A DNA stretch of 64,000 nucleotides from Akkermansiaceae bacterium (GCA_903888515.1 CAISTY010000022.1:1-64000); one strand, 5' to 3'; counted from the first letter of the stretch, positions 39,014 through 47,705 are shown. Numbers and translations are program-made. The notes: generated from the letters alone by a model not told the origin.

Positions 39014-39415
39014 ATGAAACTACTCACCATTCCCACGGAAAGCCACCCTGGCGAATTGCTGGCGGTGACGCAGATTCTCGGCGATGCCGGGATCAACATT
39101 GATTCCATCGACGCCGAGGAGGAAGAAGATGGTCAGGGCCTGCTGGTCTTGTCAGTAAACCGTTACGACGAGGCCTTGCGTCTGTTGCGCGCGGCCGGCT
39201 ACCGGCCCATCACCGAGGACGCGCTGGTCATCCGCGTGGCGAATGAACCGGGCGCGCTGGCCAAAGTGGCCGCGCGCTTTGCGGATGCCGGGGTGAACAT
39301 CCGCAGCCTGCACATCGCACGCCACCAGAATGCCAGTTCACTGGTGAGCCTGGTGACATCCGACAATGAAGCCGCCGCACGCCTCGTGGCCGATCTGATC
39401 GTGATGCAGAAATAA
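39014..39415 (+). CDS. tandem ACT-domain protein
   Basis: 133 aa, two ACT domains: residues about 2-65 (LTIPTESHPGELLAVTQILG, AGINIDSIDAEEEEDGQGLL) and 70-133 (VIRVANEPGALAKVAARFAD, AGVNIRSLHIARH). Stand-alone ACT pairs bind amino acids and act as regulators. Its position 8 nt after hdc suggests histidine sensing, but that is inference. It converges on the ABC exporter with a 9-nt gap. Confidence 0.85.
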   Translation: MKLLTIPTESHPGELLAVTQILGDAGINIDSIDAEEEEDGQGLLVLSVNRYDEALRLLRAAGYRPITEDALVIRVANEPGALAKVAARFADAGVNIRSLHIARHQNASSLVSLVTSDNEAAARLVADLIVMQK

Positions 39416-39424
39416 CAATACATA

Positions 39425-40612
39425 TCATGACTCGCGCAGACCCGCGGCGATCGGCAGGCGGGCGGCACGGATGGCTGGGAACAAACCGCCGCCGATGCCG
39501 ATGAGGGTGGCGAAACCGAGCGCTTTTCCTAACAATGCCGGGCTGACGTTGAAGGCAAACGTCACCTGGCTGAAGGTTTGCCAATTGATGGTGGAGGCAC
39601 GATAGCCATCGAAAAGAAAGTATGCGGCGGCGGCGCCGAGCCCCCCCCCAGCAAGGGACAGGAGCACGGATTCCAACAATACCGAGAAGATCACCGGGCC
39701 TGAACCGAATCCCAGCGCCCGCAGGGTGGCGATTTCGCGGGTTCTGGCGGCCACCGCGCTATACATCGTGTTGAGCGCTCCGAACAAGGCGCCCAGCGCC
39801 ATCAGACTGGCAATGAAAACTCCGATCGTGGTGATGAATCGGGTGACGGAGGTGGATTGCTCGGCATAATATTCCGCTTGGCGCATCACCTTGACGCTGA
39901 GCCTGGGATGGTTGGTTAGAAATTTACTGAACTCCTGGAAGGCGGCTGCGGATTCGAGCTTTACAGAGACCGACTGGAAGTTGTCGTCGCGCTGATAAGC
40001 AGGCTGCAGTACCGCGGTGTCGGCCCAGATTTCCGATTCGGCGATGCCCCCGCCAGCCGTGAAAATCCCAACGACCTCCCAGGCATTCTGGCCGACCTTG
40101 ATGTGTTGGCCGACATCGAGACCGGCGAACGCATGGGCCGCCCCGGCTCCCACGATCACTTCGTTGCGGCCGGTGGCAAAGCGCCGCCCCCGGACGATTT
40201 TAATGTTGCCGCGCACTTCGAACGCGCCTGGCTCGACACCGCGCAACGGCACGTTGGCATCGGTCCCGGTCGAGCGTTTCGGCAGGCTGATGATGGCAAA
40301 CAACTCGGCGGTTGTTAGAGGGCCGTTGGCAGTGCGCGCCACGCCCGGCGCATCGCCGATGATACGGGTATCCGCGCGATTCAGGCCGCTGGTCATCTCG
40401 CTGTCCGCGCCGCTGCGCAGCACCACCGCGACATCGGGCGCGCCGGCAACCGTCATCGCCCGCTGAAATCCCTGAGCAATGGCCAGCACTCCGACGAGCA
40501 CGCCGACCACCCCGGCGATGCCGATCGCCGCCGTGATGGCCGCCGCCTTGCGCTCGGGCAATGAGCGGAGGTTGAACAGGGCCACGGATAACAACAACGA
40601 GGGACGGGTCAT
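39425..40612 (-). CDS. ABC transporter permease, FtsX/MacB type (second)
   Basis: 395 aa. One N-terminal TM (about 20-50, IGIAGVVGVLVGVLAIAQGF), a large periplasmic domain, and three C-terminal TMs with the FtsX motif (TREIATLRALGFGSGPVIFS). Works with the ATPase and adaptor upstream to export a substrate or lipoprotein. Starts 21 nt after the first permease; last gene of the operon. Confidence 0.9.
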   Translation of the reverse strand: MTRPSLLLSVALFNLRSLPERKAAAITAAIGIAGVVGVLVGVLAIAQGFQRAMTVAGAPDVAVVLRSGADSEMTSGLNRADTRIIGDAPGVARTANGPLTTAELFAIISLPKRSTGTDANVPLRGVEPGAFEVRGNIKIVRGRRFATGRNEVIVGAGAAHAFAGLDVGQHIKVGQNAWEVVGIFTAGGGIAESEIWADTAVLQPAYQRDDNFQSVSVKLESAAAFQEFSKFLTNHPRLSVKVMRQAEYYAEQSTSVTRFITTIGVFIASLMALGALFGALNTMYSAVAARTREIATLRALGFGSGPVIFSVLLESVLLSLAGGGLGAAAAYFLFDGYRASTINWQTFSQVTFAFNVSPALLGKALGFATLIGIGGGLFPAIRAARLPIAAGLRES

Positions 40613-40633
40613 GGTGCGGATGATGGATGCATT

Positions 40634-41791
40634 CTAACCACCTCTTCTCAGGGCTTCGGAGATTTTCAGGCGCATCGCCTGCCAGGCGGGCAGCGCCCCG
40701 GCCACGAGCCCGAGCACCACCGCGCACAAGACACCGGTGACAATGCTGCCAGACGGCAGGAAGAACACCGGCAGCAAAGAGGGTATGGGATTGCCGGAGG
40801 CGATGATCAACCAGGCGATGCCGAGACCGCCGCAGCCACCGAGAATGGTGATGCACGACGACTCCAGCAAGACGAGGATCAGCACGAGATGATTGGAAAA
40901 ACCCAGCGCCTTGAGCACACCCAACTCCTCGGTGCGTTCGCGCACCGACTGCGCCATGGTGTTGCCAGCAACTAACAGGATGGTGAAAAACACCGCGCCG
41001 ACTACGGCCATCACGATCGAACCGATGTCACCGATCTGTTGGGCGAAACCCGCGGCGAACGCACCCTCGGGTTCGGTTTTCGTTTCATAAGGCGAGTTGG
41101 CGAATTGATCGTCGATCTTCGCGGCGATTTCCGCGGCCCGCCCGGAATCGGCTATGCGCACGGTGTACCAACCAACCTGTCCTTTCATCTGCTGCCGCGC
41201 TTCCTCGAAATAATCATAGCGGAAAAACATCTGGCTGGTGTCGGCCGCTTTTTTCGTGCCCTCATAGATGCCTGTTATCACGAATTCCCATTGGCCCTGG
41301 CCGGCGGGCTGACCCCAAATCGGCGATTGGATCGGGATCCGGTCGCCGATGTGCCAATTGAATCGCTCCGCCGTGACGCGCCCGACGACCGCCCCGGTGC
41401 GGGTGCCCAACCACGCCTGCTTTTCCGCGTCGCTGAGCACGAACTCCGGAAACATCGCGAGAAAATCCCCGGGCACGACCGGCATGTTGGGAAAAAAGTT
41501 TTTCGAATTCTGATAGATCCCGCCGAACCATGTTTGATGGCACACCGCAGCGACACCTTCCACCGCTTCGATTCTCGCCTGGTAACTTTCCGGCAAAGTC
41601 TGGATCAGCGAGACCTTGTGGCGCAGGATCAGGCGGTCGAGGCCCGTCATGCTGACTCCGCCGCTCAGGGCTTCCCGGAGGGCGCCGAGAAAGGCATATA
41701 GCATGAACGCGATGCAAATCGATAGAAACGTGAACGTGGTGCGCAGCTTCCTGCGTTTCAGGCCCGCCCATACCAGAGGAAGAAATTTCAT
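40634..41791 (-). CDS. ABC transporter permease, FtsX/MacB type (first)
   Basis: 385 aa from ATG 41791; the open frame upstream lies inside the ATPase gene. LVWAGLKRRKLRTTFTFLSI opens TM1. A periplasmic MacB-PCD domain contains TWFGGIYQ and RVTAERFNWHIGDRI. The C-terminal TMs carry RERTEELGVLKALGFSNHLV. Starts 13 nt after the ATPase stop. Confidence 0.9.
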   Translation of the reverse strand: MKFLPLVWAGLKRRKLRTTFTFLSICIAFMLYAFLGALREALSGGVSMTGLDRLILRHKVSLIQTLPESYQARIEAVEGVAAVCHQTWFGGIYQNSKNFFPNMPVVPGDFLAMFPEFVLSDAEKQAWLGTRTGAVVGRVTAERFNWHIGDRIPIQSPIWGQPAGQGQWEFVITGIYEGTKKAADTSQMFFRYDYFEEARQQMKGQVGWYTVRIADSGRAAEIAAKIDDQFANSPYETKTEPEGAFAAGFAQQIGDIGSIVMAVVGAVFFTILLVAGNTMAQSVRERTEELGVLKALGFSNHLVLILVLLESSCITILGGCGGLGIAWLIIASGNPIPSLLPVFFLPSGSIVTGVLCAVVLGLVAGALPAWQAMRLKISEALRRGG

Positions 41792-41804
41792 GCCGGTGGC
41801 GGGA

Positions 41805-42503
41805 TTACGCGGACGGTTGGTCGGAAAGCCGGCCCTTGTCCAGATAGACGGTGCGGCTGGCGCGGGCGGAGGCATGCGGGTCGTGGGTGACCATGATGAT
41901 GGTTTTACCGAAGTCCTTGTTGAGCTTTTGAAGCAGCGTGAGGATTTCATCGCCGGCCTTGCGGTCGAGGTCGCCGGTGGGTTCGTCACATAACAACACC
42001 GTGGGATCCGTGACGATCGCGCGCGCGATGCCGACACGTTGTTGCTCGCCACCGGAAAGCGTGCGCGGGAATTGCGACGCGCAATCCGGCAGCCCCACCG
42101 CCGCCAATGCCGCCGCCACATGCCGGCGGCGGCCCGCCTTGTCCAAGTTTGTTAGGAGCAACGGCAGCTCGACATTGTGCCCGGCACTGAGCGCGGGTAA
42201 CAGATTGTAAAACTGAAAGACAAACCCGATATGCCGTGCCCGCCAAAGCGCCTGTTGCCGGTCGGAAAGCTGGTCCACGCGGTCCTCGCCGATCCGGATG
42301 ATACCGGATGTCGGCCGGTCGAGGCCGCCAATCAGATTGAGCAGGGTGGACTTGCCCGAACCGGACGGCCCCATCAGCGCGAGGAATTCCGCTTCCTGCA
42401 CGGCGAGGTCCAGACCTGCCAGAACATGCAGGTCTTCGAAGCCACGCTTGAAGGTCTTGGTGACGTTGTGGATGTGGACGAGAGGTTGGCTGGATGCATT
42501 CAT
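41805..42503 (-). CDS. ABC transporter ATP-binding protein (LolD/MacB type)
   Basis: 232 aa. Walker A GPSGSGKSTLLN, Q-loop VFQFYNLLPALSAGHNV, signature LSGGEQQRV, Walker B VLLCDEPTGDLD, H-loop MVTHDPHA. The FYNLLP segment after the Q-loop glutamine is characteristic of the LolD/MacB export group. Its start overlaps the adaptor stop by 4 nt. Confidence 0.95.
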   Translation of the reverse strand: MNASSQPLVHIHNVTKTFKRGFEDLHVLAGLDLAVQEAEFLALMGPSGSGKSTLLNLIGGLDRPTSGIIRIGEDRVDQLSDRQQALWRARHIGFVFQFYNLLPALSAGHNVELPLLLTNLDKAGRRRHVAAALAAVGLPDCASQFPRTLSGGEQQRVGIARAIVTDPTVLLCDEPTGDLDRKAGDEILTLLQKLNKDFGKTIIMVTHDPHASARASRTVYLDKGRLSDQPSA

Positions 42504-43489
42504 CGGTTAGATACGTCACTTTGAAATGCCACTTTCACACCCATCTGCGGCAGGATGCGCGGGTCCAGTTGATCGAATGCCACGCGCACTTTCACCGTGG
42601 CTTTCTGGCGGTCTGCGGTGGGGATGATGGCAATCACCTTGCACGGGATTTTCCAATCCGGATAGGCATCCAGGGTTGCCTCGGCCGGCTGGTCCTCCTT
42701 CACGCGGTTGATGAAACTCTCGCTCACATCCACCTCGATTTCCAACGATGTCATGTCCACCAGAGTGCAAATTCCCGTCCGTGTGAAACCGCCGGCAGAC
42801 ATCGGAGATATCATTTCTCCCGGTTGCGAATCCTTGGTCGTGACCACCCCGGCGAAGGGCGCGCGGATGATCGTATCATCCACCTGCTGCTTGTATTCGT
42901 CCACCTGCCGCTCCGCCACTTCGACATCCGCTTGCTGGCGCCGGAGTTTCGCCTTTTGGGCCAGCGCCTCGGCCTCGGCCTTGTCGAGGTCGGACTTGCT
43001 GATAGAGCGCGAGGCGCCCAGCGAGGTGAGACGTTTCATTTCGGTTGCGGTGTATTTCACCATCGGCTCGGTTTCGGCCAGCATCCGTTTCGCGGATTCG
43101 AGTTGGGCCTCGGCCCGTCGCAATCCGGCTTGCGCGTTGGATGCATCGAGTTTGGCGAGGATCTGGTCTTTTTCCACCTTCATGCCCTCCTCCACCAGGA
43201 TCTCGACCACCTTGCCGGTGACTTTCGAGGAAACCGTCGCCTGCAGGCGCGTGGTCACGTAACCCGATGCGTTCAACAAGGTCCGCCCTCCTTTATCAAC
43301 CGGGCCTTGCATCGGCACCGCGGCCGTTTTCACGGGAACCTCCCTGGCCCGGGTGAACCACCACCCCCCCAACCCCGCCGCAACTAACAGCAATAGCAAA
43401 ACCCACCGGAATCCACCACCCGGAGCTTTCAGCGGTGCGGCTGAGCGGTCGATGCGCAGGGCATCAAGGTTGGATGGCTTGGATTCCAT
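42500..43489 (-). CDS. HlyD/MacA-type periplasmic adaptor
   Basis: 329 aa. N-terminal TM anchor (WVLLLLLVAAGLGGWWF, about 30-46), lipoyl half-motif (TVSSKVTGKVVEILVEEGMK), a coiled-coil hairpin (about 110-200: LRRAEAQLESAKRML, KAEAEALAQKAKLRRQQADV), second lipoyl half (IIRAPFAGVVTTKDSQPGEM) and a beta-barrel. First gene of the exporter operon. No TolC-like gene is adjacent. Confidence 0.9.
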   Translation of the reverse strand: MESKPSNLDALRIDRSAAPLKAPGGGFRWVLLLLLVAAGLGGWWFTRAREVPVKTAAVPMQGPVDKGGRTLLNASGYVTTRLQATVSSKVTGKVVEILVEEGMKVEKDQILAKLDASNAQAGLRRAEAQLESAKRMLAETEPMVKYTATEMKRLTSLGASRSISKSDLDKAEAEALAQKAKLRRQQADVEVAERQVDEYKQQVDDTIIRAPFAGVVTTKDSQPGEMISPMSAGGFTRTGICTLVDMTSLEIEVDVSESFINRVKEDQPAEATLDAYPDWKIPCKVIAIIPTADRQKATVKVRVAFDQLDPRILPQMGVKVAFQSDVSNR

Positions 43490-43567
43490 GACTGCTGATT
43501 AGGGATGGGTCAGTGTTATGAGTTAGGATAGTCAGGTTTTTGGCGGATGACAACACCGCGCATCCAC

Positions 43568-43846
43568 ATGGGCAAAACCATCGAACTTCCAGACCCGCTC
43601 TTTGCCGAGATCGACGGCTACGCCCATCGTGTCTCCGCTACACCGATCACGGTCATCCGGCAGGCATGGAGCGAATTCCTGCATCATCATCCGCAGCAAC
43701 CTGTCACGCCTTCCATACAAAATTCGGCCACCGAAGACCTTCTGGCAATGGTCCACACTCTCCGGGGCTCCATCTCCCTGTCGGTCGATGTGGATGACAA
43801 AACCCAGTCATGGCTTGCGCAACATCCTGTTTCACAATCGAAATGA
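43568..43846 (+). CDS. small antitoxin-like protein, no partner visible
   Basis: 92 aa from ATG 43568 (frame open from 43547). MGKTIELPDPLFAEIDGYAH followed by helical SATPITVIRQAWSEFL has the strand-helix-helix pattern of ribbon-helix-helix antitoxins. The remainder (AMVHTLRGSISLSVDVDDK) is unrecognised. No toxin gene follows; it borders the repeat-rich decay region. Could be a solitary or orphaned antitoxin. Confidence 0.45.
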   Translation: MGKTIELPDPLFAEIDGYAHRVSATPITVIRQAWSEFLHHHPQQPVTPSIQNSATEDLLAMVHTLRGSISLSVDVDDKTQSWLAQHPVSQSK

Positions 43847-43936
43847 GCGCCGCCGCCAGCAATCCTAACATTCGCCCGGAAAATAGCCGACTAGCAAAAA
43901 ATCTTCGCCTCCGCATCATTTGATCCTTCCCGAAAT

Positions 43937-44207
43937 AACAAATTCTGCCAGATTCCAACCGTTAGGGAAATATCCGCCACTTTGCACTCAACCCACCCAG
44001 CACCCGCCAAATGGACCGCGAGTCTCCAGACTCGCCCCAGAAGGACCGTGAACCGTAGCAAAGCGGAGATAGTCGGCGTCGCATCTTTCGATCTTGCCGA
44101 CAATCTCCAGACTCGCCCCAGAAGGACCGCGAGTCTCCCGACTCGCCCGCCAAAGCGTCGCGAAAGCACCGCACCGCAAGCTCCTTCCCTTTCTCCTCCC
44201 ATTACCT
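43937..44207. repeat. long direct repeat, copy A, with GCGAGTC hairpins
   Basis: Shares with copy B (44920-45073) the order ATTCCA..CCGTT, AATC/ATCCGCC, CACCCAGCACCCGCCAAAT, the hairpin GCGAGTC-TCCA-GACTCGC, and GCGTCGCGAAAGCACCG then GCAAGCTCCTTCCCTTTC. Copy A carries extra hairpin copies (near 44018 and 44129, loop TCCA or TCCC), so it is an expanded version. Confidence 0.7.
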
Positions 44208-44694
44208 CCCCCCGCCGGACCCTTCCTTCTTCCTTCCAACGTTTCAGCTTCCACCTTTCCGCTTTCCAATTTCCGCTTTCCAATTTCCGCTTTCAGCTTT
44301 TCCCCTCTCTCTCCCCTCCGCCCGCGCCGCATGCGCCGTCCCTTTCACATCCCATTGGCCCACGCCGCCGGCCTCTCTCGCTCGGTTCAGCGTTTGTCCT
44401 TCCCGCCATGCCCTCTCTCCGCTCACTCTCAAGGTGCTACCATGCGATCTTCCCCGAAGCGTCACTCCGCTCCAGATCCGCAAGATGAACTGGCAGGTGG
44501 TATTCCGGCCGGAGGAGGATTTGAGGGCCTGAACCCCGCAATGCGCCCCGTGGCGGCAACCGAGCGTAGCGAGATGGAGCGACAAGCCTCCTTCCCAATC
44601 CCTCGCTCAATTTGTAACCGCCATGCCCATTCTCCCGTATCCGTGGCGTTCATAACGAGCGCAGCAAAAAAGAAGCCCCAGTCCGAACATTTCG

Positions 44695-44732
44695 GATCGA
44701 AGATCGCGGATTGTAGATCGCGGATCGCGGAT
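44695..44732. repeat. heptamer repeat GATCGCG
   Basis: GATCGAA, GATCGCG, GATTGTA, GATCGCG, GATCGCG, GAT in direct succession; same heptamer period as spacers elsewhere in the window. Confidence 0.8.
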
Positions 44733-44796
44733 GCTCCACCCCGCCCGCCCGCTCCCCCTGCCATTTCCCTTGAATTCCATCCCCCCGCTCTGCGTT

Positions 44797-44825
44797 CCTT
44801 GGCGACCTTGGCACCTTGGCGGTTC
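44797..44825. repeat. solitary copy of the CTTGGCG...GGTTC 28-bp element
   Basis: CCTTGGCGACCTTGGCACC then TTGGCGGTTC has the same 9-then-8 base spacing of three CTTGGC cores and the same GGTTC end as the repeats flanking the GxxExxY gene at 47706 and 48154. It is followed by CCTCTTCTCT, as is the partial copy near 54911. Confidence 0.7.
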
Positions 44826-44843
44826 AAATTCCTCTTCTCTTCC

Positions 44844-44864
44844 ACCCATGACCCATGACCCATG
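44844..44864. repeat. heptamer repeat ACCCATG
   Basis: Three exact ACCCATG units. Confidence 0.85.
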
Positions 44865-44919
44865 ACAAAAATCTTTCCACCCTCCGCATTTTCTCCTCCC
44901 CCCCCCTAACCGCTTCTGT

Positions 44920-45073
44920 CAAATTCCATCCGTTCGCAAAAAAATCCGCCGCCTTGATCTCTCCCCACCCAGCACCCGCCAAATCAACCGGAAGGACCGC
45001 GAGTCTCCAGACTCGCCCGACAGTGCGTCGCGAAAGCACCGCGCCGCAAGCTCCTTCCCTTTCTCCTCCCATT
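44920..45073. repeat. long direct repeat, copy B
   Basis: Counterpart of 43937-44207; carries one GCGAGTC-TCCA-GACTCGC hairpin (44999-45016) and the same GCAAGCTCCTTCCCTTTC end followed by TCCTCCCATT. Confidence 0.7.
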
Positions 45074-45216
45074 GGGTCGTGCTGCCTCCTTTTCCCAGAA
45101 GTGCCCCAGACGATGCCGGGCCAGCAGTTACCTCGCGTCCCTCTCAGCGTGTGCGTCTCCATCTATACGGGAAGGGGACTCGACATGCCGAAAAATCCCC
45201 AAATGTCTGTTATTTG

Positions 45217-45267
45217 GGACTGGTTCCATTGCGCCGCCGTCCGAAGCAGGCGCAATGGAACCAGTCC
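45217..45267. repeat. 51-bp hairpin with perfect 19-bp arms
   Basis: GGACTGGTTCCATTGCGCC (45217-45235) and its exact complement GGCGCAATGGAACCAGTCC (45249-45267) flank a 13-nt loop. Perfect arms imply a recent origin or selection. No T-run; it lies in non-coding sequence. Confidence 0.8.
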
Positions 45268-45686
45268 TCGCACGGTAACCCATGGCCATCAGGACGTGAC
45301 GTTCCTGCAATTCGCCGCTCTCCTTGAGGGCGCTCCAAGTGTGTGGGTTGGTTCTCCGGGCCATCTTCTTACAGGCGACACCCACAAGAAATCCGAATGA
45401 TCGGCGGTTTTCAAGCAAGATACGTGTGATGGAATCGTCCGCGCCGTCAACAATCTCCCTGAATAAGTTCTCGCGCAAAGGCGCAAAGCCGCAAAGTTTT
45501 TCAGAATCCGGGAATCCCCGATTTTCGGCAAAACGGAATATGTGATTACCATAACCCTGATTGCTCAAGAACATCCAGGCCCGCCTTTCGTCAGCAAGCT
45601 TCGCCATCAGGTTCGCGAACTTCATGGGCCGGGCGTCGATGCAGTTCATCCTCCGGCACAAACTCAATTCGCATGCCCCAAAGTGA

Positions 45687-45878
45687 AGTGCATCTGACGC
45701 GAGCCTCAAGGACAAGTCCGCGGACGGCGGCAACGTGCTGACGGCGCCGGTGCTTTCATTGCTGCCGCCCCATGACGGTCCGAAGGTGATCTATGCCGCC
45801 GCCAGCCAGCTCGGCACACCGCGCCTCCAGCGCGAGCGCATCGTTTTTAAACAAACTCCATATGCGCTCGATCTTTAA
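45687..45878 (+). pseudogene. C-terminal fragment of a probable type III modification methyltransferase
   Basis: An open frame ending in TAA at 45876-45878 encodes DGGNVLTAPVLSLLPPHDGP and then KVIYAAASQLGTPRLQRERI, VFKQTPYALDL. This resembles the C-terminal end of type III Mod-like DNA methyltransferases (DGPKVIYG..., FKQxPY). No start or catalytic motif is present. It lies directly upstream of a res-like fragment, in the natural mod-res order. Identification is from memory of the family and should be treated as tentative. Confidence 0.4.
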
Positions 45879-45904
45879 CAGAAAATCCCGAAACCGGTTC
45901 CAGG

Positions 45905-46100
45905 AATTGGGGGGCGCACGCTTCCAGCGTGCCTCCTTCCGCATCCTGCGGAATGACCAGACGCTGGCGCAGCGCGGCAGCCTGCCCACTTGCTCTCTCC
46001 ATTCATCAGGTCGCGCCGCAGCGCTCCGATTTTCCAAATCCCTTGTGCAGGATGCACAAGGGGGCACGCGGGACGCGTGCGCCCCCCGCCCCCCCCAATT
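45905..46100. mobile_element. 196-bp MITE-like element with hairpin-bearing terminal inverted repeats
   Basis: The left end (45905-45955) holds hairpins GCACGCT-TCC-AGCGTGC and TTCCGCA-TCC-TGCGGAA. The right end (46040-46100) holds CCCTTGTGCA-GGA-TGCACAAGGG and CACGCG-GGA-CGCGTG, which is the same pair in inverted order. Reverse-complemented, the right end aligns with the left from AATTGGGGGG onward, with substitutions that keep the stems paired. It has no coding capacity and separates the mod-like and res-like fragments. Confidence 0.6.
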
Positions 46101-46111
46101 TTACTGATGCC

Positions 46112-46408
46112 ATGGAACCGCTGACACCGAAGCTCTATCAGGAATCCATGCTCGGGAGTGTGGACGCGTATTTCAACGCCTGCCACGAAACCGGCGACCC
46201 GGACACGGCGTTCTATCGGACGACGAAGGAGTTGTGGGGCAACGGGTTGCAATACCGGCCGATCGCCGGGTTTCCGGCGGATATGCCATATTTCTGCCTG
46301 CGCGTGCCGACCGGCGGCGGCAAGACGCGGCTCGCCGCCCGCGCGGTGGAATTGGTGAACTCGAAGCTGCCGCGCACCGAGCACAGCGTGATTCTCTGGC
46401 TGGTGACT
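46112..46408 (+). pseudogene. N-terminal fragment of a type III restriction/helicase (Res-like) gene
   Basis: Starting at ATG 46112: LTPKLYQESMLGSVDAYFNA, YRPIAGFPADMPYFCLRVP and the Walker A motif PTGGGKTRLAA, then HSVILWLVT. This is the start of DEAD/Res helicase subunits. After about 99 residues similarity stops. The frame continues open through 46409-46687, where nothing is recognised, directly into pheS, so most of the helicase gene has been deleted against the pheS promoter region. Confidence 0.65.
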
Positions 46409-46687
46409 GAGGCAGCGGGCGAGAAAGCCTTCAACGCCGCACTCGGTGCGGGTGATCCGTTGTTGCAGTGCTTGCGGGCTGATCTTCAGGCACTCCTCCT
46501 CATGGCCAATGCTCGCGACGAGTTGGTTTTGCATGTGGCGTTGGGCTGGATGGCCGGCTTATGCGGCAGAGTCGGAGACGCTTTGCCATGGCTTGATGGC
46601 ACAGCGCTCGTCAGTGTCCGTTTTCGCACATCCCGCAGCTTGGCTTTGACCGGCGGCGGATTTCCGGCTATTGCGCGGGTCTTTCCC

Positions 46688-47701
46688 ATGAACGAGTCCA
46701 TCGAAGCCATCCAGACTGAAGCGCTGGCGCAGATCACCGCCGCCCGCGACGAACGCGCGCTCGAGGATGCGCGCGTCGCCGTGCTCGGCAAAAAAGGCAG
46801 CCTCACGCGGGTGTCCGCCGGTATCAAGGACGTGCCGCAAGAAGACAAGGCGGCGGTCGGGCAGTTATTGAATGCAGCCCGCACGGCCATTACGGCTGCT
46901 TTGGAGGCCAAGCAGCTCGCCCTGCGGGATCTGGCGGACCGCGCGGCGTTGGCTGGCATCGATGTCACCCTGCCGGCCCGCGACTTGCCGTGCGGCGCGC
47001 TGCATCCGCTCACTCTCATCCGCGATGAGTCTATCGGGATATTGCGCCGCATGGGATTCGCGCTCGCCGAGGGACCGGAAATCGAGGACGAGTTCCATTG
47101 TTTCGATGCTCTCAACACCCCGGCCGATCACCCGGCCCGCAACGAAAAGGACACCTTTTATTTCGATTCCGGGAAACTTCTGCGCACCCACACGTCCAGC
47201 GTGCAGATTCGCACCATGGAATCGCAGGCACCGCCGGTACGCATCATCGCCCCGGGATCGGCCTATCGCCGCGACGAGATCGACGCCACCCATCTATCGG
47301 CATTCAACCAGCTCGAAGGCCTTTATGTCGACGCGGACGTTTCGCTGCCGGATCTCAAAGGCACGTTGGAGTATTTCCTGCACGAGTTGTTCGGCACGAA
47401 CACCGCGGTGCGCTTCCGCCCGCACTTTTTCCCCTTCACCGAGCCGAGTTTTGAAATCGACGTGCAGCTCCAGCTCAAGGGTCAGCCCCCGCGCTGGATC
47501 GAAGTCGCCGGCTGTGGCATGGTCGATCCCGCCGTGTTTGATGCCATCAACCGGTCCCGCAAGGATCACGCCTACGATCCGGAACAAGTCGCGGGTTTCG
47601 CCTTCGGCATGGGTCTGGACCGCCTTGCCATGATCCGCTGGGGCATCAAGGATATCCGTTTACTGGTAGAAAATGATGTGCGGTTTCTACGCCAATTCTG
47701 A
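46688..47701 (+). CDS. pheS: phenylalanine-tRNA ligase alpha subunit
   Basis: 337 aa, MNESIEAIQTEALAQITAAR at the start. Class II motifs follow: LLRTHTSSVQIRTME (motif 2 region), PGSAYRRDEIDATH, and motif 3 GFAFGMGLDRLAMIRWGIKD. It forms an (alpha-beta)2 enzyme with PheT. The frame is open far upstream through the helicase fragment, but family alignment supports ATG 46688. pheT lies 501 nt downstream, separated by an inserted gene. Confidence 0.96.
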   Translation: MNESIEAIQTEALAQITAARDERALEDARVAVLGKKGSLTRVSAGIKDVPQEDKAAVGQLLNAARTAITAALEAKQLALRDLADRAALAGIDVTLPARDLPCGALHPLTLIRDESIGILRRMGFALAEGPEIEDEFHCFDALNTPADHPARNEKDTFYFDSGKLLRTHTSSVQIRTMESQAPPVRIIAPGSAYRRDEIDATHLSAFNQLEGLYVDADVSLPDLKGTLEYFLHELFGTNTAVRFRPHFFPFTEPSFEIDVQLQLKGQPPRWIEVAGCGMVDPAVFDAINRSRKDHAYDPEQVAGFAFGMGLDRLAMIRWGIKDIRLLVENDVRFLRQF

Positions 47702-47705
47702 TTTT

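Larger units (their letters stand above)
43847..46111. other. repeat-rich decay region without intact genes
   Basis: About 2.26 kb where no open frame has credible protein features apart from a restriction-modification fragment at 45687-45878. It holds two diverged copies of a block (43937-44207 and 44920-45073) and heptamer arrays GATCGCG (44695-44732) and ACCCATG (44844-44864). It also holds GCGCAAAG octamers (45473-45496), a 19-bp-arm hairpin (45217-45267) and a MITE-like element (45905-46100). It looks like accumulated insertions and deletions. Confidence 0.6.

Noticed and set aside
43891-44332. Arg/Trp-rich frames such as RRFGGRVGRLAVLLGRVWRL
   Set aside because: These are translations of the GCGAGTC hairpin repeat, not proteins.
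44821-44832. GGTTCAAATTCC resembling a tRNA T-loop
   Set aside because: No acceptor, anticodon or D-arm around it; the GGTTC is the end of the CTTGGCG repeat element.
45128-45733. 201-codon minus-strand frame in the repeat region
   Set aside because: It spans the 19-bp-arm hairpin and GCAAAG octamers; composition looks like translated repeats, with no recognisable domain.
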